Shown: positions 8,629 through 18,156, counted from the first letter of the stretch. The stretch is 59,789 nt of DNA from an uncultured Acetatifactor sp. (GCA_910578815.1 CAJTSE010000023.1:2122-61910); one strand, 5' to 3'. Made by a program: numbers and translations. Notes: generated by a model from the sequence alone, not told the origin.

Positions 8629-8829
8629 ATGAGCGACAACATTCAGACCAACACCACAGGGCGATTAACGCCCTGTCTGCAAAAGAAGATTGATAAGACG
8701 ATCTACTTAGTCGAGGTACATTTTTCTGATACGAGTACCCAAAACGTAGAGGATAAGTTAAAGCGTGTCATTCTCCACGACTTAGAGCATGGAAAACAGG
8801 ACAGACTGAGAAAAAGCGATGAAAAATGA
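8629..8829 (+). CDS. TnpW-like small transposon-encoded protein
   Basis: A 66-residue protein preceded by AAGGAGGAA. Its sequence (GRLTPCLQKKIDKTIYLVEVHFS, then TQNVEDKLKRVILHDLE) resembles the TnpW-type small ORF carried by clostridial mobilizable transposons. The function of TnpW is unknown to me. It is the last recognisable part of the mobile relic spanning about 7160-8830. The start at 8629 is preferred over an in-frame ATG at 8608 by the ribosome binding site. The following 143 bases to the transglutaminase gene contain no gene that I can support. Confidence 0.6.
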   Translation: MSDNIQTNTTGRLTPCLQKKIDKTIYLVEVHFSDTSTQNVEDKLKRVILHDLEHGKQDRLRKSDEK

Positions 8830-8972
8830 TGAATACGTCCTTGACAAGTAGCAACAGGGTAAGATGATTTGTGAGTGGCCGGGTAAGGCTGGCAGCTTCA
8901 ATACCCGGCAGAATCGGGGAGAAAGAAAAAAGAGTCTATAGTCTGCAAGGTCCCCTTACAGCTTTGTTCTTG

Positions 8973-9881
8973 TTATCCGAATGTATCATAATAGATGTTC
9001 TGCGTATTATTGGTTAAAACGGACAGCTTTTCGTTTGAGGCCCTTAGCTTCACAATTTCTTCCATATTTTCGTCGGGGTCTGTCAGCAGCTCTGCCAGGT
9101 AATCAAGCTCCCGCAGTTCATTTTCGTTCAGCTTCCGTACTCCGTCACGAAGGTATAGGGGCTGATAGGAATAAAAGATTTCATTGTTCAGCAGTGCGTG
9201 AAAATCCATAAACAGGTATTCGCAGACACCTTCCAATGGATCCGGTGAAAAAACATCCAATTTCTTTTTCAGTGTATTTTTTCTTAAACCAAGCCATGCT
9301 TCGGAAGCAGTTACAAACTTCCGGCGCGGCAGGTCAAACTGACTGTAGCCAAAGCGCTGTTCATACTTATAATAGCCGTCAACATCTGCCAGCGCCCACC
9401 TGCATTCGTTAAAGTCCCAGTATTCATTTACCCAATGTTCCATGTAGCTGTCGCCCGTATTGCCAAAATCCATGAATCCGGCGCGTGAACGGCAGGGAAT
9501 CCCTTTTGCCTTTAAGATTGCGCTGAATAATACGGAGGCTTGTCTGCAGGAGACGGTAATTCTTTTTGTCACATCTTTTGCTTTGGTAAATCCGGATTCA
9601 TCCAAACGTAAAATACCGGCAATCATTGCAACCGCCGTAATGTACAGCTCATCTTCGTTTTTAAAGCGGTTTTTGGGATAGGACGCAAATTTTCCGTAAT
9701 AAGCGTCTTCCAGGTAAGGCGACGGCTTCGTAAAATACATGGACGGATGGGTGATTTGGTCACAGATCAGCATCCCCAGGGAAGGAATGTGGTCCGGCAG
9801 TGATAAGATAAATTCTTTATACATCCCCACATAGGTATATACACTGGTTTCCAGGTAACGCTGATATATTTTTCGCTTCAT
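8973..9881 (-). CDS. Transglutaminase-like domain protein
   Basis: A 302-residue protein without signal peptide. The catalytic triad of the transglutaminase/papain-like fold is visible: Cys in ITVSCRQASVLFSAILKAKG, His in YMEHWVNEYWD, and Asp in WALADVDGYY. The family includes bacterial cysteine proteases, peptide N-glycanase-like and other thiol enzymes, so the exact reaction is open. Start at 9881 (MKRKIYQ) is chosen because GGAGG lies upstream (complement of 9891-9895). The gene is convergent with the mobile relic and divergent from the membrane protein at 10086. Confidence 0.8.
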   Translation of the reverse strand: MKRKIYQRYLETSVYTYVGMYKEFILSLPDHIPSLGMLICDQITHPSMYFTKPSPYLEDAYYGKFASYPKNRFKNEDELYITAVAMIAGILRLDESGFTKAKDVTKRITVSCRQASVLFSAILKAKGIPCRSRAGFMDFGNTGDSYMEHWVNEYWDFNECRWALADVDGYYKYEQRFGYSQFDLPRRKFVTASEAWLGLRKNTLKKKLDVFSPDPLEGVCEYLFMDFHALLNNEIFYSYQPLYLRDGVRKLNENELRELDYLAELLTDPDENMEEIVKLRASNEKLSVLTNNTQNIYYDTFG

Positions 9882-9994
9882 GCTTTTTAACCTCCAGAAT
9901 TTAATCGAAGCGGGCGCCTGCTCAAAATAAATGCTATCAAAATAAAAAAAATACGTCAATGAAAAAGAATAAAAAAGTATTTAAACTCAATCTA

Positions 9995-10023
9995 TTGAAA
10001 ACAAAAAGTTTTCAGTTTATAAT
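9995..10023 (+). promoter_or_regulatory. Promoter with internal dyad upstream of the small membrane protein
   Basis: TTGAAA (9995-10000), 17-base spacer, TATAAT (10018-10023). The spacer holds an inverted repeat, GAAAAC-AAAAA-GTTTTC (9997-10013), that overlaps the -35 box and may be an operator. Confidence 0.6.
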
Positions 10024-10085
10024 GGAATCTGAATCTTGATAAAAGAAATTCAAGATAATGAATGACAAAAGGAGAGGAGAAAGAA

Positions 10086-10508
10086 ATGTTAAAAACAAAA
10101 CTGGGAATTTCCATCGCACTGGTAGGGGCTGCAATGTACTTTTTGGGAATGTTCAGCTTTATTCCGGCGGTGCTGCTTGCTGGCTATGTGCTGATTGCGG
10201 AGGAAAATGAGTGGGTAAAACGGCAGGCGGCCAGAATGATCGGTGTTGTTTTGCTGTTTGGCTTATTGAGCATTGCCATCGGCTGGATCGACGAAATTAT
10301 AGGCATGCTTAACATTGTTGTCCGTTGGTTTAACGATGAAGTATATTTGAAGGTTCCAGGAAATCTGACCGGATTGCTTCAGTACATCATTTCCATTGCA
10401 AAGGATGTATTCCTGCTGGTAATGGGCATTATGGCGCTTGGCATGAAGAGTATTAAGTTCCCGTTGGTGGATAAGCAGCTTGACAAGTTCATGAGCAGCG
10501 AGCAGTAA
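10086..10508 (+). CDS. Small integral membrane protein, function unknown
   Basis: A 140-residue protein with three to four predicted membrane segments: about 5-33 (SIALVGAAMYFLGMFSFIPAVLLAGYVL as two short helices), 50-72 (MIGVVLLFGLLSIAIGWI) and 108-126 (ISIAKDVFLLVMGIMALG). The short soluble C-terminus is charged. I do not recognise a named family. The start at 10086 follows GGAGAGGAGAAAGAA; the in-frame ATG at 10062 has no good site. It has its own strong promoter (9995-10023) and terminator (10571-10618), so it is a monocistronic unit. Confidence 0.75.
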   Translation: MLKTKLGISIALVGAAMYFLGMFSFIPAVLLAGYVLIAEENEWVKRQAARMIGVVLLFGLLSIAIGWIDEIIGMLNIVVRWFNDEVYLKVPGNLTGLLQYIISIAKDVFLLVMGIMALGMKSIKFPLVDKQLDKFMSSEQ

Positions 10509-10570
10509 GCGCGGCTTATGAAGAAACGTATAGGGCGGAGCAGAAAAGAGTAATATAATGATTATGTAAA

Positions 10571-10618
10571 AAGGAATCCGGAAAGCCTCCCCTGAAGAGG
10601 AAGCCTTCCGGATTCCTT
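10571..10618 (+). terminator. Strong hairpin terminator after the membrane protein
   Basis: A perfect 13-bp stem, AAGGAATCCGGAA (10571-10583) with TTCCGGATTCCTT (10606-10618), then GACTTTTG. The T run is short. Confidence 0.7.
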
Positions 10619-10732
10619 GACTTTTGTAGTATGCGCTATGTGCCCGGAGGACAATGCAGGCATTTGTCCTCCGGCATTCGTCAAATATTCGGGCGGCCTG
10701 AATAAACTGTAGAATAGAGGGAGGAAGGAGTC

Positions 10733-11248
10733 TTGCATAATGTTCAGATCATAACGGAACGTCTGCTGCTACGCTCGCTTAAAATTGCCGATGCAGAGGA
10801 CGTGTTTGAATGGGTAAGCGATGAAAGAGTGTCCAGATATATGGTGTATACTACCTATACGGATATAGAGCAGGTGAGGAAATGGCTTGCCGCAGTGGAA
10901 CAGGAGACGGACACCTACAATTTTGGCTTTGAACGTATTTCGGACGGAAAGCTGATCGGTAGCGGGGATATTGGATTTAATGCACGCAAAAACAGCTGGG
11001 ACTTTGGCTACAATTTCAGATATGACTGCTGGGGCATGGGGTACGCAACGGAAGCGGCAAAAGCGATGATAGACTATGCCTATGCTAATTTCGGTGCGCG
11101 AAGGTTTACCTCTTCCCATTGCGAGCCCAATCTGGCTTCAGGAAATGTGATGAAGAAGTGTGGGCTGCATTTTACGGGATATGGGGAGTTTCAAAAGCTG
11201 GATGGAAGCGTGAAAATGCGTTCGATGGAGTATGAGATGGAATTGTAA
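10733..11248 (+). CDS. RimJ/RimL-type GNAT acetyltransferase
   Basis: A 171-residue protein beginning with the ITERLLLRSLKIADAEDVFEW pattern of the RimJ/RimL group. Motif A is DCWGMGYATEAAKAMIDYA at about residues 103-120, followed by CEPNLASGNVMKKCGLHFTG, the usual Asn-x-x-S pattern. Members acetylate ribosomal protein N-termini, amino acids or antibiotics; the substrate is unknown. The only suitable start is a TTG at 10733 behind GAGGAAGGAG; the nearest ATG (10740) is out of frame. Confidence 0.8.
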   Translation: MHNVQIITERLLLRSLKIADAEDVFEWVSDERVSRYMVYTTYTDIEQVRKWLAAVEQETDTYNFGFERISDGKLIGSGDIGFNARKNSWDFGYNFRYDCWGMGYATEAAKAMIDYAYANFGARRFTSSHCEPNLASGNVMKKCGLHFTGYGEFQKLDGSVKMRSMEYEMEL

Positions 11249-11255
11249 TTCCCGG

Positions 11256-11283
11256 TTGTCAATCGGGCGCAGTTTGCTATAAT
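11256..11283 (+). promoter_or_regulatory. Promoter of the TetR gene
   Basis: TTGTCA (11256-11261), 16-base spacer, TATAAT (11278-11283). It gives a leader of about 60 bases before the TetR gene at 11353. Confidence 0.5.
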
Positions 11284-11352
11284 ATTGACATATGGATGAA
11301 GCTGCGGATTTACTGCGTTATTACGATAAATCAGATTTAAAGGAGCCGGACT

Positions 11353-11934
11353 ATGCCGAATTTTACAAAGCGTGCCATCAAGGAAGCCTTTTGGAAGCTG
11401 TTAAGCGAGCGGCCGCTGACACAGATCAGCGTGCGGGAGATTGTGGAGGAATGCGGCATCAATCGCAACTCCTTTTATTATCATTTTCAGGATATTCCTG
11501 CTTTGATCGAAGAAATTGTCACGGACGCGGCAGATGCGCTGATACAGAAATACCCGAATATTGCTTCTGTTGATGAGGCGGTGGAGGCGGCGTTCCGTTT
11601 TACCATGGATAATAAGAGGGCGGTTTTACATATCTGCAATTCCGTAAACAGAAATACTTATGAGCAGTATCTGATGCGCATCTGCGAATATGTCATTACA
11701 ACCTATTTTGACACGGTTTTTGAGAAAGAAGGAATCAATGAAAACAGCAGAGAGATTGTGATCCTGTTTTTAAAATGCGAGCTGTTCGGGCTGCTGATCG
11801 ACTGGATCAACAACGGAATGGCCGAGGATGCCATCGTAAAGCTTAAGCAACTGTTTTCTCTTTGCAACGGTCTGACAAGTGAGCTGCTGGAGCGATGCAA
11901 GAGGGATTTGCCCCCTCAGGGTCCGAAAATTTAA
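11353..11934 (+). CDS. TetR/AcrR-family regulator
   Basis: A 193-residue regulator. The N-terminal helix-turn-helix is TQISVREIVEECGINRNSFYYHFQD at about residues 23-47, the textbook TetR pattern. The C-terminal helical domain resembles the DhaS-like or short TetR_C type and would bind an unknown ligand. AAAGGAGCCGG precedes the ATG. It is followed after a terminator by an MMPL transporter and a secreted heptad-repeat protein in the same direction, so it is likely their local repressor, although this is inference from position. Confidence 0.85.
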   Translation: MPNFTKRAIKEAFWKLLSERPLTQISVREIVEECGINRNSFYYHFQDIPALIEEIVTDAADALIQKYPNIASVDEAVEAAFRFTMDNKRAVLHICNSVNRNTYEQYLMRICEYVITTYFDTVFEKEGINENSREIVILFLKCELFGLLIDWINNGMAEDAIVKLKQLFSLCNGLTSELLERCKRDLPPQGPKI

Positions 11935-12020
11935 CAAGCTGATTCAGCAGATTATTTTTGGGCAGTTGGCCTTATTTGCCTAAAATTCAGACATTTGTGT
12001 GTGGGTGTCTTAATTTTGGG

Positions 12021-12048
12021 CAGCAGGCTTCAACTGCCTGTTTTTTTT
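12021..12048 (+). terminator. Terminator between TetR gene and MMPL gene
   Basis: Short stem CAGGC (12024-12028) with GCCTG (12036-12040) followed by eight T (12041-12048). Confidence 0.55.
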
Positions 12049-12124
12049 ACTCTTTTTTCTGATTATACTGACCCTGTAAAGAAAATTCCGAGAAGTGATA
12101 TAGGAGGAAGGGAGGATTTTAAAT

Positions 12125-14251
12125 ATGCGTTTTTCAAAAGCGGTTGTAAAACACCGTATTCTGATCTTAGTGACTGCCGTGCTGCTGATGGTTCCGTCGG
12201 CATTGGGCATGGCGGCCACAAGAGTAAACTATGATATGTTGGACTATCTGCCAGGTGATATGGACACTGTAAAGGGGCAGGAGGAACTGCTGGAGGATTT
12301 TGGAAAGGGAGCGTTTTCCCTGATTATCCTGGAGGATATGCCGGATCGGGACGCGGCGGATTTGGCAGAGAGGCTGGAGACGGTGGATCATGTGGAAACC
12401 GTGCTGTGGTATTCTTCTCTGACAGATGTGTCAGTTCCTAAGGAACTGTTGCCGGATAAGATTTATGAGGAATTTAATACGGATCATTCCACCATGATGG
12501 CGGTGTTTTTCGACAGTGCCACCTCCGCCGATATTACTATGGATGCCATTCGGGAGATCCGCTCCATTGCAGGGAAGCAATGTTTTGTTTCCGGTATGTC
12601 GGCGCTGGTTACAGACTTAAAAGATTTGTGCGAGGAAGAAGAGCCAATCTATGTAGGGCTTGCCGTATTGTTTGCCATGCTGGCAATGCTTTTGTTCCTG
12701 GACGGGTGGCTGGTTCCTCTTGTTTTCCTGCTGTCCATAGGGATGATGATCCTGATGAATCTGGGATCCAATTATTTTTTGGGAGAGATTTCATACATTA
12801 CAAAGGCTTTGTCGGCAGTGCTTCAGCTTGCGGTTACCATGGATTATTCCATTTTTCTCTGGCACAGCTATAATGAGCAGCGGGAAAAGTACGGCGATTA
12901 TAAGGAGGCCATGGCAGCGGCCATTCATGAGACGTTTGCATCTGTTGTGGGAAGCTCGGTTACTACCGTGGCCGGTTTTGCCGCGCTTTGTTTTATGACG
13001 TTTACGCTGGGACGGGACTTGGGAATCGTGATGGCGAAGGGCGTGATTCTGGGGGTGATCGGCTGCGTGACGGTTCTGCCTTCGCTGATTTTGGTGTTTG
13101 ATAAGCCCTTGCAGAAGACGAAGCATCGCTCGCTGATCCCTGATATGACGAAGGCTGCACAGGGGCTTACCCGTATCTTTCCCGTTTTTTTGGTGATTTT
13201 CGCAGCTCTGGCAGGCCCTGCGCTGTACGGGTACAACAGGACCAATGATGAAGTGTATTATGATATGGGTCAATGTCTGCCTGAGGATATGGAGTATGTG
13301 ATTGCAAACTCCAGGCTGTCCGAAGATTTTAACATTGCTTCCACTCACATGGTGCTGGTGGATGCAAATGTGCCCTCCGCGTCGGTCCGCTCCATGATCG
13401 GCGAGATGGAACAGGTGGAAGGCGTAAAATATGTGCTGGGCCTGGAAACGGTTCTGGGCAGCCGCGTACCGGAGGAACTCCTTCCGGAAAGTATTCGTGA
13501 GGTTCTAAAGAGCGATAAGTGGGAGCTGCTGCTCATCAACTCCGAATATAAGGTGGCCAGTGATGATGTCAATGGGCAGATCGACAGTCTAAACGGAATT
13601 CTGAAGAAATATGATCAGGGCGGGATGCTGATTGGGGAAGCGCCCTGCATGAAGGACATGATTGAAACTACGGATCGGGATTTCCAGGTTGTAAACACCG
13701 TGTCCATTATTGCCATCTTTGTTATTATTGCATTTGTGGAGAAGAGCATCAGTTTACCCTTTATCCTGATTGCGGTCATTGAGCTTGCCATATTTATCAA
13801 TCTTGGCCTGCCTCATTATTTCGGGCGGTCGCTGCCCTTTATCGCGCCGATCTGTATCAGCACCATTCAGCTTGGAGCAACGGTGGACTACGCGATCCTG
13901 ATGACCACCCGCTATAAATCCGAGCGCATGGCAGGAAGCGATAAGCGAGGCAGCGTTTCCACCGCGCTGGCTGCGTCCATTCCGTCTATTATTGTCTCCG
14001 GGATGGGGCTGTTTGCCGCCACCTTCGGCGTTGCCGTATACTCGGATATTGATATTATCAGCTCTATGTGTATGTTGATGGCAAGGGGGGCCATGGTCAG
14101 TATGCTGTGTGTAATCTTTATCCTGCCGTCGCTGCTCATGCTTTGCGACAGGCTGATCTGTGTTACCACAGCCGGCATGAGGAAGGTCAAAAAGGAAGCC
14201 GTGAAGGACCGGAAGGTTTCCGGAGGCCAGGCAGTGCCCAAGGAGGCATGA
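12125..14251 (+). CDS. MMPL-family RND transporter
   Basis: A 708-residue inner-membrane transporter with the two-fold RND layout: one membrane helix, an extracytoplasmic domain, five helices, then the same again. The paired signatures after the fourth helix of each half are TMDYSIFLWHSY (near residue 240) and TVDYAILMTTRY (near residue 585), where the acidic residue is part of the proton relay. MMPL proteins export lipids, siderophores or drugs. The length is close to other clostridial members. GGAGGAAGGGAGG precedes the start. It is followed 103 bases later by a secreted heptad-repeat protein, a pairing that suggests a joint export or cell-wall role. Confidence 0.9.
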   Translation: MRFSKAVVKHRILILVTAVLLMVPSALGMAATRVNYDMLDYLPGDMDTVKGQEELLEDFGKGAFSLIILEDMPDRDAADLAERLETVDHVETVLWYSSLTDVSVPKELLPDKIYEEFNTDHSTMMAVFFDSATSADITMDAIREIRSIAGKQCFVSGMSALVTDLKDLCEEEEPIYVGLAVLFAMLAMLLFLDGWLVPLVFLLSIGMMILMNLGSNYFLGEISYITKALSAVLQLAVTMDYSIFLWHSYNEQREKYGDYKEAMAAAIHETFASVVGSSVTTVAGFAALCFMTFTLGRDLGIVMAKGVILGVIGCVTVLPSLILVFDKPLQKTKHRSLIPDMTKAAQGLTRIFPVFLVIFAALAGPALYGYNRTNDEVYYDMGQCLPEDMEYVIANSRLSEDFNIASTHMVLVDANVPSASVRSMIGEMEQVEGVKYVLGLETVLGSRVPEELLPESIREVLKSDKWELLLINSEYKVASDDVNGQIDSLNGILKKYDQGGMLIGEAPCMKDMIETTDRDFQVVNTVSIIAIFVIIAFVEKSISLPFILIAVIELAIFINLGLPHYFGRSLPFIAPICISTIQLGATVDYAILMTTRYKSERMAGSDKRGSVSTALAASIPSIIVSGMGLFAATFGVAVYSDIDIISSMCMLMARGAMVSMLCVIFILPSLLMLCDRLICVTTAGMRKVKKEAVKDRKVSGGQAVPKEA

Positions 14252-14354
14252 TGCCCCTGGCGGCAGATACTTATTTCCGAACTGCCAAGAGACGGTGAGG
14301 ATGAAGGAATTCGTGTTAAATTTTTTATAATCAAGAAAGTGGGAGGAAAAAACT

Positions 14355-16853
14355 ATGAACAATAAAAGCAGCAATGAAAAATTAAAAGAGAGCAGGACGC
14401 AAAATAATAAGCATAAAAACGGTAAAATCAGTAAAAAAACCTTGGCGGCAATGCTATGCTGCGCGCTGCTTTTGGGAAGCACCGGGGTATCCGTTTATGC
14501 GAGGACTGCTGAAAAGAGCGAAGAAACGGCGAAGGGGGAAGGTACAGAAGCTGGAATTTCCGGCAAGGAAAATGTGGAGGCGAAATCCGCGGAAAGCACA
14601 CAGAGTAAGGAGACGGCGGACACAAAATCCGCGGAAAGCACACAGGGTAAGGAGACAGCGGACACAAAATCCGCGGAAAGCACACAGGGTAAGGAGACGG
14701 CGGACACAAAATCCGCGGAAAGCACACAGAGTAAGGAGACGGCGGACACAAAATCCACGGAAAGCACACAGGGTAAGGAGACAGCAGACACAAAATCCAC
14801 GGAAACCATGCAGGAGAAGGAAACCGTGAAAATGGCCCGGACAGAAACCACGGATGCCGAACTGGTAAAGAATGAGACCGTTTATGTGCTGGCCGGAGCG
14901 GACGGGAGCGTGGAGAAGATTATCGTCAGTGACTGGATTAAAAACGGAACGGCAAGCAATTCCGTCGCCGACCGTTCGGAGCTTGCGGAGATTGAAAATA
15001 TAAAGGGCGGCGAAAAATACACCATGAACGGGGAAAACATGCGGGTGTGGGACGCCCAGGGAAATGACATTTATTATCAGGGGAGTATTGAAAAGGAGCT
15101 GCCAGTGGATTTAAAGGTTTCTTATAAGCTGGACGGAAAAAATATTTCTTCGTCAGAGCTGGCGGGAAAGTGCGGCAGGGTAACGATTCGCTTCGACTAC
15201 CGGAACAGGCAGTCCGAGCTGGTGGAGATCGACGGGAAGAAGGAAAGGATCTATGTCCCGTATACCATGATGACGGGTTTGATGCTGGACAATGATATTT
15301 TTACAAATGTGGAGGTATCCAACGGCAAGCTGATAAATGACGGGGAACGCACCATTGTTGTCGGTATTGCGTTTCCGGGCCTGCAGGAAAATTTAAAAAC
15401 GGATCAGGAAAAGCTGGAGCTTCCTGACTATGTTGAGATTACGGCAGATGTGGAAAATTTTGAAATGTCTAATGCGGTAACCATTGCCGCCAACGAGATA
15501 TTCAATCGTCTGAAAACGGAAAACTTTGATTCTCTGGATGACCTGAAGGATTCTCTGGATGAGCTTACGGATGCCATGGATCAGCTGTTGAACGGTTCTT
15601 CCCAGCTGTATGACGGATTGTGCACTCTGTTGGAAAAATCGGAAGAGCTGATGAAGGGCATCGACCAGCTGGCAGAAGGCGCGGAAAAGTTGAAAAAAGG
15701 CGCGGCGGACTTGGATCAGGGGGCCGGAGAAATTGCTGAAGGCGCGCAGGCTCTGGCAGACGGGCTGGGGCAGCTGACAGCAAACAGCGGGACCCTGAAC
15801 GCAGGAGCCGGACAGGTATTCAGTTCTCTTTTGGGCATGGCAAACACTCAGCTTGCGGCAGCAGGACTTAATGTTCCGGCACTGACAATCGAAAATTACG
15901 GTGAGGTTCTGGATGGAGCCATAGCTTCGCTGAATCCTGCGAATGTGGGAAGTCAGGCCCAGGCAGCGGCACAGCAGAAGGTAACGGAAGCGGTTTACGC
16001 CCAGAAGGACACGGTTGCGGCAGGCGTTACGGCCGCGGTGAGGGACCAGGTGGCAGCACAGGTTACGGCAATGGTCCGTGAAAATGTAGAAATTCAGGTT
16101 TTGGAAAGTCAGGGCATGACAAAGGAAATCTATGAGGCAGGTATAGCGGCAGGGGATATTACACCGGAGCAGCAGGCGCAGACGGAAGCTGCCATTGACA
16201 TGCAGATGCAGTCCGAAGAGGTAAAAGCAATAATTGACGCAAATACAGAGCAGCAGATGCAGACGCAGGAAATACAGGATATGATTGCGGTTAAAACGGA
16301 AGAGCAGCTTCGGCTTTTGATCGACCAGAATTTGAACTCTTCGGAGGTGCAGGGACAGATCAACGGAGCTGTTGAACAGGCCCAATCCGGGACGGCTTCC
16401 CTTCAGGCATTAAAAGGTCAGCTGGACAGCTATCAGGCGTTTTACAACGGATTGAATCAGTACACCGCCGGAGTGGCTTCGGCCAAGAGCGGTGCGGATA
16501 ATCTGAATGCGGGTGCGGCACAGCTGAAGGCGGGGGCGACAGAACTTTCCGCAGGCGCCGGCCAGTTATATGACGGCATCATTACTTTAAAGAACGGTGC
16601 TCCGGCGCTGGTAGACGGAGTGACAAAGCTGCGTGACGGCTCTATGGAGCTTTCCGAAGGGCTGAAGGAGTTTAATGAGCAGGGGATACAGAAGTTTGTA
16701 GAAGCTGTGGACGGAGACGTAAACGGGCTGCTTACCCGAATAAGGGCCACTGTTGATGTGTCCAGAAATTACAACACCTTTTCCGGTCTTGCGGAGGATA
16801 TGGAAGGACAGGTGAAATTTATTTATCGCACGGATTCCGTGAAGGCAGAGTGA
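14355..16853 (+). CDS. Secreted heptad-repeat (YhgE/Pip-like) protein
   Basis: An 832-residue protein with a signal peptide (about residues 25-50, LAAMLCCALLLGSTGVSVYA). A low-complexity region of six 14-residue repeats (KSAESTQSKETADT type, residues 77-160) follows, then a beta-rich domain to about residue 390. Two blocks of Leu/Gly heptads (pattern LxxGAxxLxxGA, about 410-480 and 705-770) flank an Ala/Gln-rich helical region. The X-x-x-Leu-x-x-Gly heptads are typical of YhgE/Pip and related MMPL partner proteins. No C-terminal membrane helix or sorting signal is seen. Preceded by GTGGGAGGAAAAA. Likely works with the MMPL transporter upstream; exact role unknown. Confidence 0.75.
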   Translation: MNNKSSNEKLKESRTQNNKHKNGKISKKTLAAMLCCALLLGSTGVSVYARTAEKSEETAKGEGTEAGISGKENVEAKSAESTQSKETADTKSAESTQGKETADTKSAESTQGKETADTKSAESTQSKETADTKSTESTQGKETADTKSTETMQEKETVKMARTETTDAELVKNETVYVLAGADGSVEKIIVSDWIKNGTASNSVADRSELAEIENIKGGEKYTMNGENMRVWDAQGNDIYYQGSIEKELPVDLKVSYKLDGKNISSSELAGKCGRVTIRFDYRNRQSELVEIDGKKERIYVPYTMMTGLMLDNDIFTNVEVSNGKLINDGERTIVVGIAFPGLQENLKTDQEKLELPDYVEITADVENFEMSNAVTIAANEIFNRLKTENFDSLDDLKDSLDELTDAMDQLLNGSSQLYDGLCTLLEKSEELMKGIDQLAEGAEKLKKGAADLDQGAGEIAEGAQALADGLGQLTANSGTLNAGAGQVFSSLLGMANTQLAAAGLNVPALTIENYGEVLDGAIASLNPANVGSQAQAAAQQKVTEAVYAQKDTVAAGVTAAVRDQVAAQVTAMVRENVEIQVLESQGMTKEIYEAGIAAGDITPEQQAQTEAAIDMQMQSEEVKAIIDANTEQQMQTQEIQDMIAVKTEEQLRLLIDQNLNSSEVQGQINGAVEQAQSGTASLQALKGQLDSYQAFYNGLNQYTAGVASAKSGADNLNAGAAQLKAGATELSAGAGQLYDGIITLKNGAPALVDGVTKLRDGSMELSEGLKEFNEQGIQKFVEAVDGDVNGLLTRIRATVDVSRNYNTFSGLAEDMEGQVKFIYRTDSVKAE
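14583..14834 (+). repeat. Six in-frame 42-bp tandem repeats
   Basis: Units start at 14583, 14625, 14667, 14709, 14751 and 14793. The first five are nearly identical and the sixth is degenerate. Each encodes 14 residues rich in Lys, Glu, Ser and Thr. Copy number is a multiple of three bases, so changes would alter length without breaking the frame. Confidence 0.95.
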
Positions 16854-16935
16854 AATTTTAACGGGTATCTGTTAAGACAAGTGCCGGGTTAAACGGCGTT
16901 TAAGAAAATCTGCCTGTTTATTAACTGCCTTTCCA

Positions 16936-16964
16936 TTGTACAGGGATCGGATATGGCCTATACT
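16936..16964 (+). promoter_or_regulatory. Promoter of the XRE regulator gene
   Basis: TTGTAC (16936-16941), 17-base spacer, TATACT (16959-16964). A palindrome ACAATATATTGT lies downstream in the leader and could be an autoregulatory operator. Confidence 0.5.
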
Positions 16965-17067
16965 GTAGATACAGACATTTGTCAGGATACCTGAAATACA
17001 ATATATTGTCTGTTGGATGAAGCAGAAGGCCGCTGAAGGCGGCGATTGGAAAGGCAGGGTATAAAGC

Positions 17068-18156
17068 ATGGAGCTGAAAATAGGCGGAAAGATTATGGAA
17101 CTGCGGAAGTCCAAAGGCATGACGCAGGAACAGCTGGCAGGTGCGCTGGGGGTTTCGGCGCCGGCAGTAAGTAAGTGGGAGACGGACAGCTCTTATCCGG
17201 ATATTACCCTGCTGTGCCCGCTGGCCCGGGCGCTGGGCACGGATGTGGACTCTTTGCTGGCCTTTGAAGAGGAATTGTCGGAAGAGGCACTGAGGCGGCA
17301 CATGACGGATATTATTGGAAAGGCCGGGAAGGGCAGTATCTCGGAGGCGGAAGTGCAGCTGAACAGGCTTCTCCGCCTTTATCCATCCAATGTATCCCTG
17401 AAGTTCAGCGCCGTGGCGGCATTAACCTTTTTCGAAATGAATGATTCTGCCTGCAGTAAAGAGGACAGGGACCGTCGAACAAGGTTGAAAAAGAAGCTTT
17501 GCCAGGAAGTGCATGACAGCGGAAATCAGGCTTTTTTCCTGCCTTCTGTGTCCATGCTGGTATCCTTGGCCTTGGAGGAAAACGAGCTGGAGAGGGCGGA
17601 AGAGCTGTTAAAGGAAGCCCCTGCAGGCGCAGGAGATTTCACACCCCTTTGGGTTCGGCTTTATTTAATAAAGGGAGAGCGGGACAAGGCGCTGGGGACG
17701 GTACAGAGGGAGCTGTACAGCCTGGTAGGTAAGGTGCAGACCTGTCTGACCAGTATGCTGGGAGAGGGTATGGACCTGGCGCAGGAGAAACGGATAGAAG
17801 TTTGCAATGTGCTGCAGCAGATGGAAGAAAGCTTTCATGTGGGAGGCGGTCTGGCGGTCAGCGTGCTGGCAGAGGTCTACCTGCGGGAGCAGGATACAGA
17901 GAGGGCGCTGGATTATCTGGAGAGAATGTCAGAACGGCTGACCAGGCAGCAGGAGCCTCCAAATCCCCTTTTGTTTGCACCGGAGATTGCGCCGGGGCCG
18001 GAAAAGCTTAAATGGAGCAGGGAGTTCAGACAGGTGATTCTGCAGGGACTGAAACAGGATGCCTGCTTTGAGCCTTTGCGGGGAAACGAGCGCTTTCAGA
18101 CCTTGGTAAGCAGACTGGCGGAGAGCATGGCGGAAGGCCGCCAGGAAGAAAACTAA
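17068..18156 (+). CDS. XRE-family regulator with helical repeat C-terminus
   Basis: A 362-residue protein. Residues 4-60 form an XRE helix-turn-helix (IMELRKSKGMTQEQLAGALG, then VSAPAVSKWETDSSYPDI). The rest is helical with TPR-like hairpins (LALEENELERAEELLKEAP; VLAEVYLREQDTERALDYLERM), a common layout for quorum- or stress-responsive clostridial regulators. It has its own promoter. No obvious target gene, though the next gene, a GNAT, is close and in the same direction. Confidence 0.85.
   Translation: MELKIGGKIMELRKSKGMTQEQLAGALGVSAPAVSKWETDSSYPDITLLCPLARALGTDVDSLLAFEEELSEEALRRHMTDIIGKAGKGSISEAEVQLNRLLRLYPSNVSLKFSAVAALTFFEMNDSACSKEDRDRRTRLKKKLCQEVHDSGNQAFFLPSVSMLVSLALEENELERAEELLKEAPAGAGDFTPLWVRLYLIKGERDKALGTVQRELYSLVGKVQTCLTSMLGEGMDLAQEKRIEVCNVLQQMEESFHVGGGLAVSVLAEVYLREQDTERALDYLERMSERLTRQQEPPNPLLFAPEIAPGPEKLKWSREFRQVILQGLKQDACFEPLRGNERFQTLVSRLAESMAEGRQEEN

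Noticed and set aside
14583..14834. Regular repeats that might be read as a CRISPR array
   Set aside because: Units are contiguous without unique spacers and are in frame inside a protein gene.
14428..14851. Long open frames on the minus strand and in other plus frames across 14428-14851
   Set aside because: They arise because the 42-bp repeat is a multiple of three with no stop in any frame. Composition is repetitive and no ribosome binding site is present.
15393..16385. 330-residue open frame antisense to the secreted heptad-repeat gene
   Set aside because: The plus-strand protein has a signal peptide, heptads and ribosome binding site; the antisense frame has no recognisable features.
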